The notes beneath the pieces are model-generated. The model searched no databases. It was not told where the DNA came from and saw only the letters and a list, made by a program, of their open reading frames with translations. Positions 52,269 to 53,372 of a stretch of 53,372 bases of DNA are shown here, one piece after another. Position 1 is the stretch's first letter, and each line of letters opens with the position of its first letter. Origin of the DNA: an uncultured Flavobacteriales bacterium. Its GTDB lineage: Bacteria; Bacteroidota; Bacteroidia; Flavobacteriales_D; Crocinitomicaceae. The translations under genes and the position numbers were made by a program. The stretch spans positions 1 through 53,372 of the forward strand of contig CAJXJK010000019.1 of NCBI GenBank assembly GCA_913054135.1, read 5' to 3'.

Positions 52269-53206
52269 TGAGAAAATTCCTACTTAAAATATCATTGTTC
52301 ATCTCCATTTTTTCGGGAATTTACCTTCTGTTTTTTTATTTGGTGCAAGAAGGAATTAGAAAGTCTGATTACCAAGATTTCGCTCAATGGAATGAGATTT
52401 ATTCAGGTCAAATTAATTCAGATGTAATAATTATGGGCTCTTCTAGAGCCTGGAGACAGGTTGATCCGCAAATTATTGATGAAAAACTTGACTGCAATTC
52501 TTATAATCTTGGTATTGACGGTTATCATATTCCAATGCAGCTTACGAAGTATGAGATATATTTGGAATCAAACCGATTACCAGAGCGAATGATTTATATT
52601 GTGGATCACTTCTCATTTGATAAACGAGAAGATCTTTTCAATAAGATTCAGTTCGCTCCATACTTCAATGATACTATTTTAACCAAAAGGTTGAAATCTT
52701 ATGAAGGATATAAGTGGCAACATTATAATACTCCTTATTTCCAATATAGCGGTAGTAAGGAGGTAGCATTAGCCGGGCTAACAGAAAGTTTAGGTCTTAA
52801 AGATTTTAAGTCAAATAAATTCAAAGGGTTTAGATCAAAAGATCAAAGTTGGGAGAATGATTTTGATGTCGAGAGAGAGCTTAATCCTGAAGGAAAGAGA
52901 GCAAAAGTCAAGGCTGAGGTGGTAAATGAATTTCAGCTATTTCTGGAAGAACAAAAAAAACTAGGTGTTGAGGTCGTAGTAGTTTACAGTCCGGATTACA
53001 TTGGTTTTCAAGATTACATTATTAACCGAGATTCCGTAATGCAGATTTATGAAGGCATTACTCAAAAACTTGACATTGATTTCATTGATTTTTCAACACA
53101 CTATCTTTCTCAAGAGAAAGATTACTTTTATAACCCTACGCATTTGAATTCAAAAGGCGCCGAGATTTTCACAAATGAATTGACTTCAATGATAGAGTCT
53201 GAATAG
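52268..53206 (+). CDS. SGNH/DltD-like periplasmic partner of the MBOAT acyltransferase
   Basis: 312 residues from the ATG at 52268, chosen because it starts a signal-anchor (MRKFLLKISLFISIFSGIYL) and overlaps the MBOAT stop codon by one base. The nucleophile motif DVIIMGSSRAWRQVDP (Ser58/59) and the C-terminal FYNPTHLNSKGAEIF (His292) mark an SGNH-type fold as in DltD/AlgX/AlgJ. The usual D-x-x-H is N-x-x-H here (Asn289). It probably transfers the acyl group brought by the MBOAT to the glycan. A further gene begins one base after its stop. Confidence 0.82.
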   Translation: MRKFLLKISLFISIFSGIYLLFFYLVQEGIRKSDYQDFAQWNEIYSGQINSDVIIMGSSRAWRQVDPQIIDEKLDCNSYNLGIDGYHIPMQLTKYEIYLESNRLPERMIYIVDHFSFDKREDLFNKIQFAPYFNDTILTKRLKSYEGYKWQHYNTPYFQYSGSKEVALAGLTESLGLKDFKSNKFKGFRSKDQSWENDFDVERELNPEGKRAKVKAEVVNEFQLFLEEQKKLGVEVVVVYSPDYIGFQDYIINRDSVMQIYEGITQKLDIDFIDFSTHYLSQEKDYFYNPTHLNSKGAEIFTNELTSMIESE

Positions 53207-53207
53207 A

Positions 53208-53372
53208 ATGATTGAAAAGACCCCTGAAAATATAATCGTTGGCATTAAAGCTGATACATATCCTGAGAAGAGAAATTTTTCAGGTATTGACCTTGAAGGT
53301 GTGTCTTTTAAGAAAGTGAGGGATTTTTATAAATACCCTGCTTTTCTTTATTATAAAACTTATAAGACTACG
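53208..53372 (+). CDS. Start of an unidentified gene, cut by the right edge
   Basis: An open frame of 55 codons runs from ATG 53208 to the end of the window with no stop. It begins one base after the stop of the SGNH-like gene, so it is probably in the same operon. The visible part (MIEKTPENIIVGIKADTYPE and on) has no signal peptide or membrane segment. A glycosyltransferase would fit the context, but nothing in the visible residues proves it. Confidence 0.6.
   Translation, partial: MIEKTPENIIVGIKADTYPEKRNFSGIDLEGVSFKKVRDFYKYPAFLYYKTYKTT

Overview
The window looks like chromosome from an AT-rich member of the Bacteroidota, most likely the order Flavobacteriales. The signs are type IX secretion (T9SS) genes (PorP/SprF tail, PorV/PorU-type pair, PorX, two proteins with T9SS-type C-termini), the fused LpxC-FabZ enzyme, a DUF5686 outer-membrane protein, Bacteroidota-type -7 promoter elements (TAnnTTTG) in front of many genes, and little sign of Shine-Dalgarno sequences. 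I saw no rRNA, tRNA, CRISPR array or insertion sequence.

Region 1 (1-20079) is mostly core and envelope genes. It holds the tail of a PorP/SprF protein, an amidohydrolase lipoprotein with a polytopic membrane protein, purL, a large unrecognised secreted protein, tatC, a DUF5686 protein, an lptB with an unusual membrane-anchored extension, purS with pssA, and a PorV-like barrel coupled to a 1721-residue C25 (gingipain/sortase type) peptidase.

Region 2 (20080-34720) starts with two small envelope proteins, a VanX-type dipeptidase lipoprotein and a CtlX-type hydrolase. Next comes a three-gene string of a barrel-like protein and two alpha/beta hydrolases. It continues with the lipid A operon lpxD-lpxC/fabZ-lpxA-efp, an HD phosphohydrolase divergent from porX, then tsaE, alanine dehydrogenase and glyA. 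LpxD, LpxC and LpxA start lipid A synthesis and LptB powers LPS transport.

Region 3 (34746-39059) is the most distinctive part: a compact, overlapping minus-strand set of a 1028-residue T9SS cargo protein, an 82-residue secreted peptide with a PVDGG-type C-terminal sorting signal, an exosortase with intact Cys/Arg/His, and a small membrane partner. It looks like a dedicated exosortase system whose substrate would mature to only about 26 residues.

Region 4 (39218-53372, running off the right end) is a surface polysaccharide locus. It encodes a Wzc-like tyrosine autokinase, a Wzm/Wzt-type ABC exporter, an FkbM-like methyltransferase, a sugar-nucleotide epimerase, a GT11 fucosyltransferase, a T9SS-tailed repeat protein, an acyltransferase-3, a pyruvyltransferase-like protein, an MBOAT acyltransferase with an SGNH/DltD-like partner, and the start of one more gene. 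The gene content suggests a fucosylated, acylated and possibly pyruvylated glycan exported by an ABC transporter.

Limits: all family calls come from reading motifs by eye, without database searches. Start codons were chosen from signal peptides, family N-termini and promoter position.
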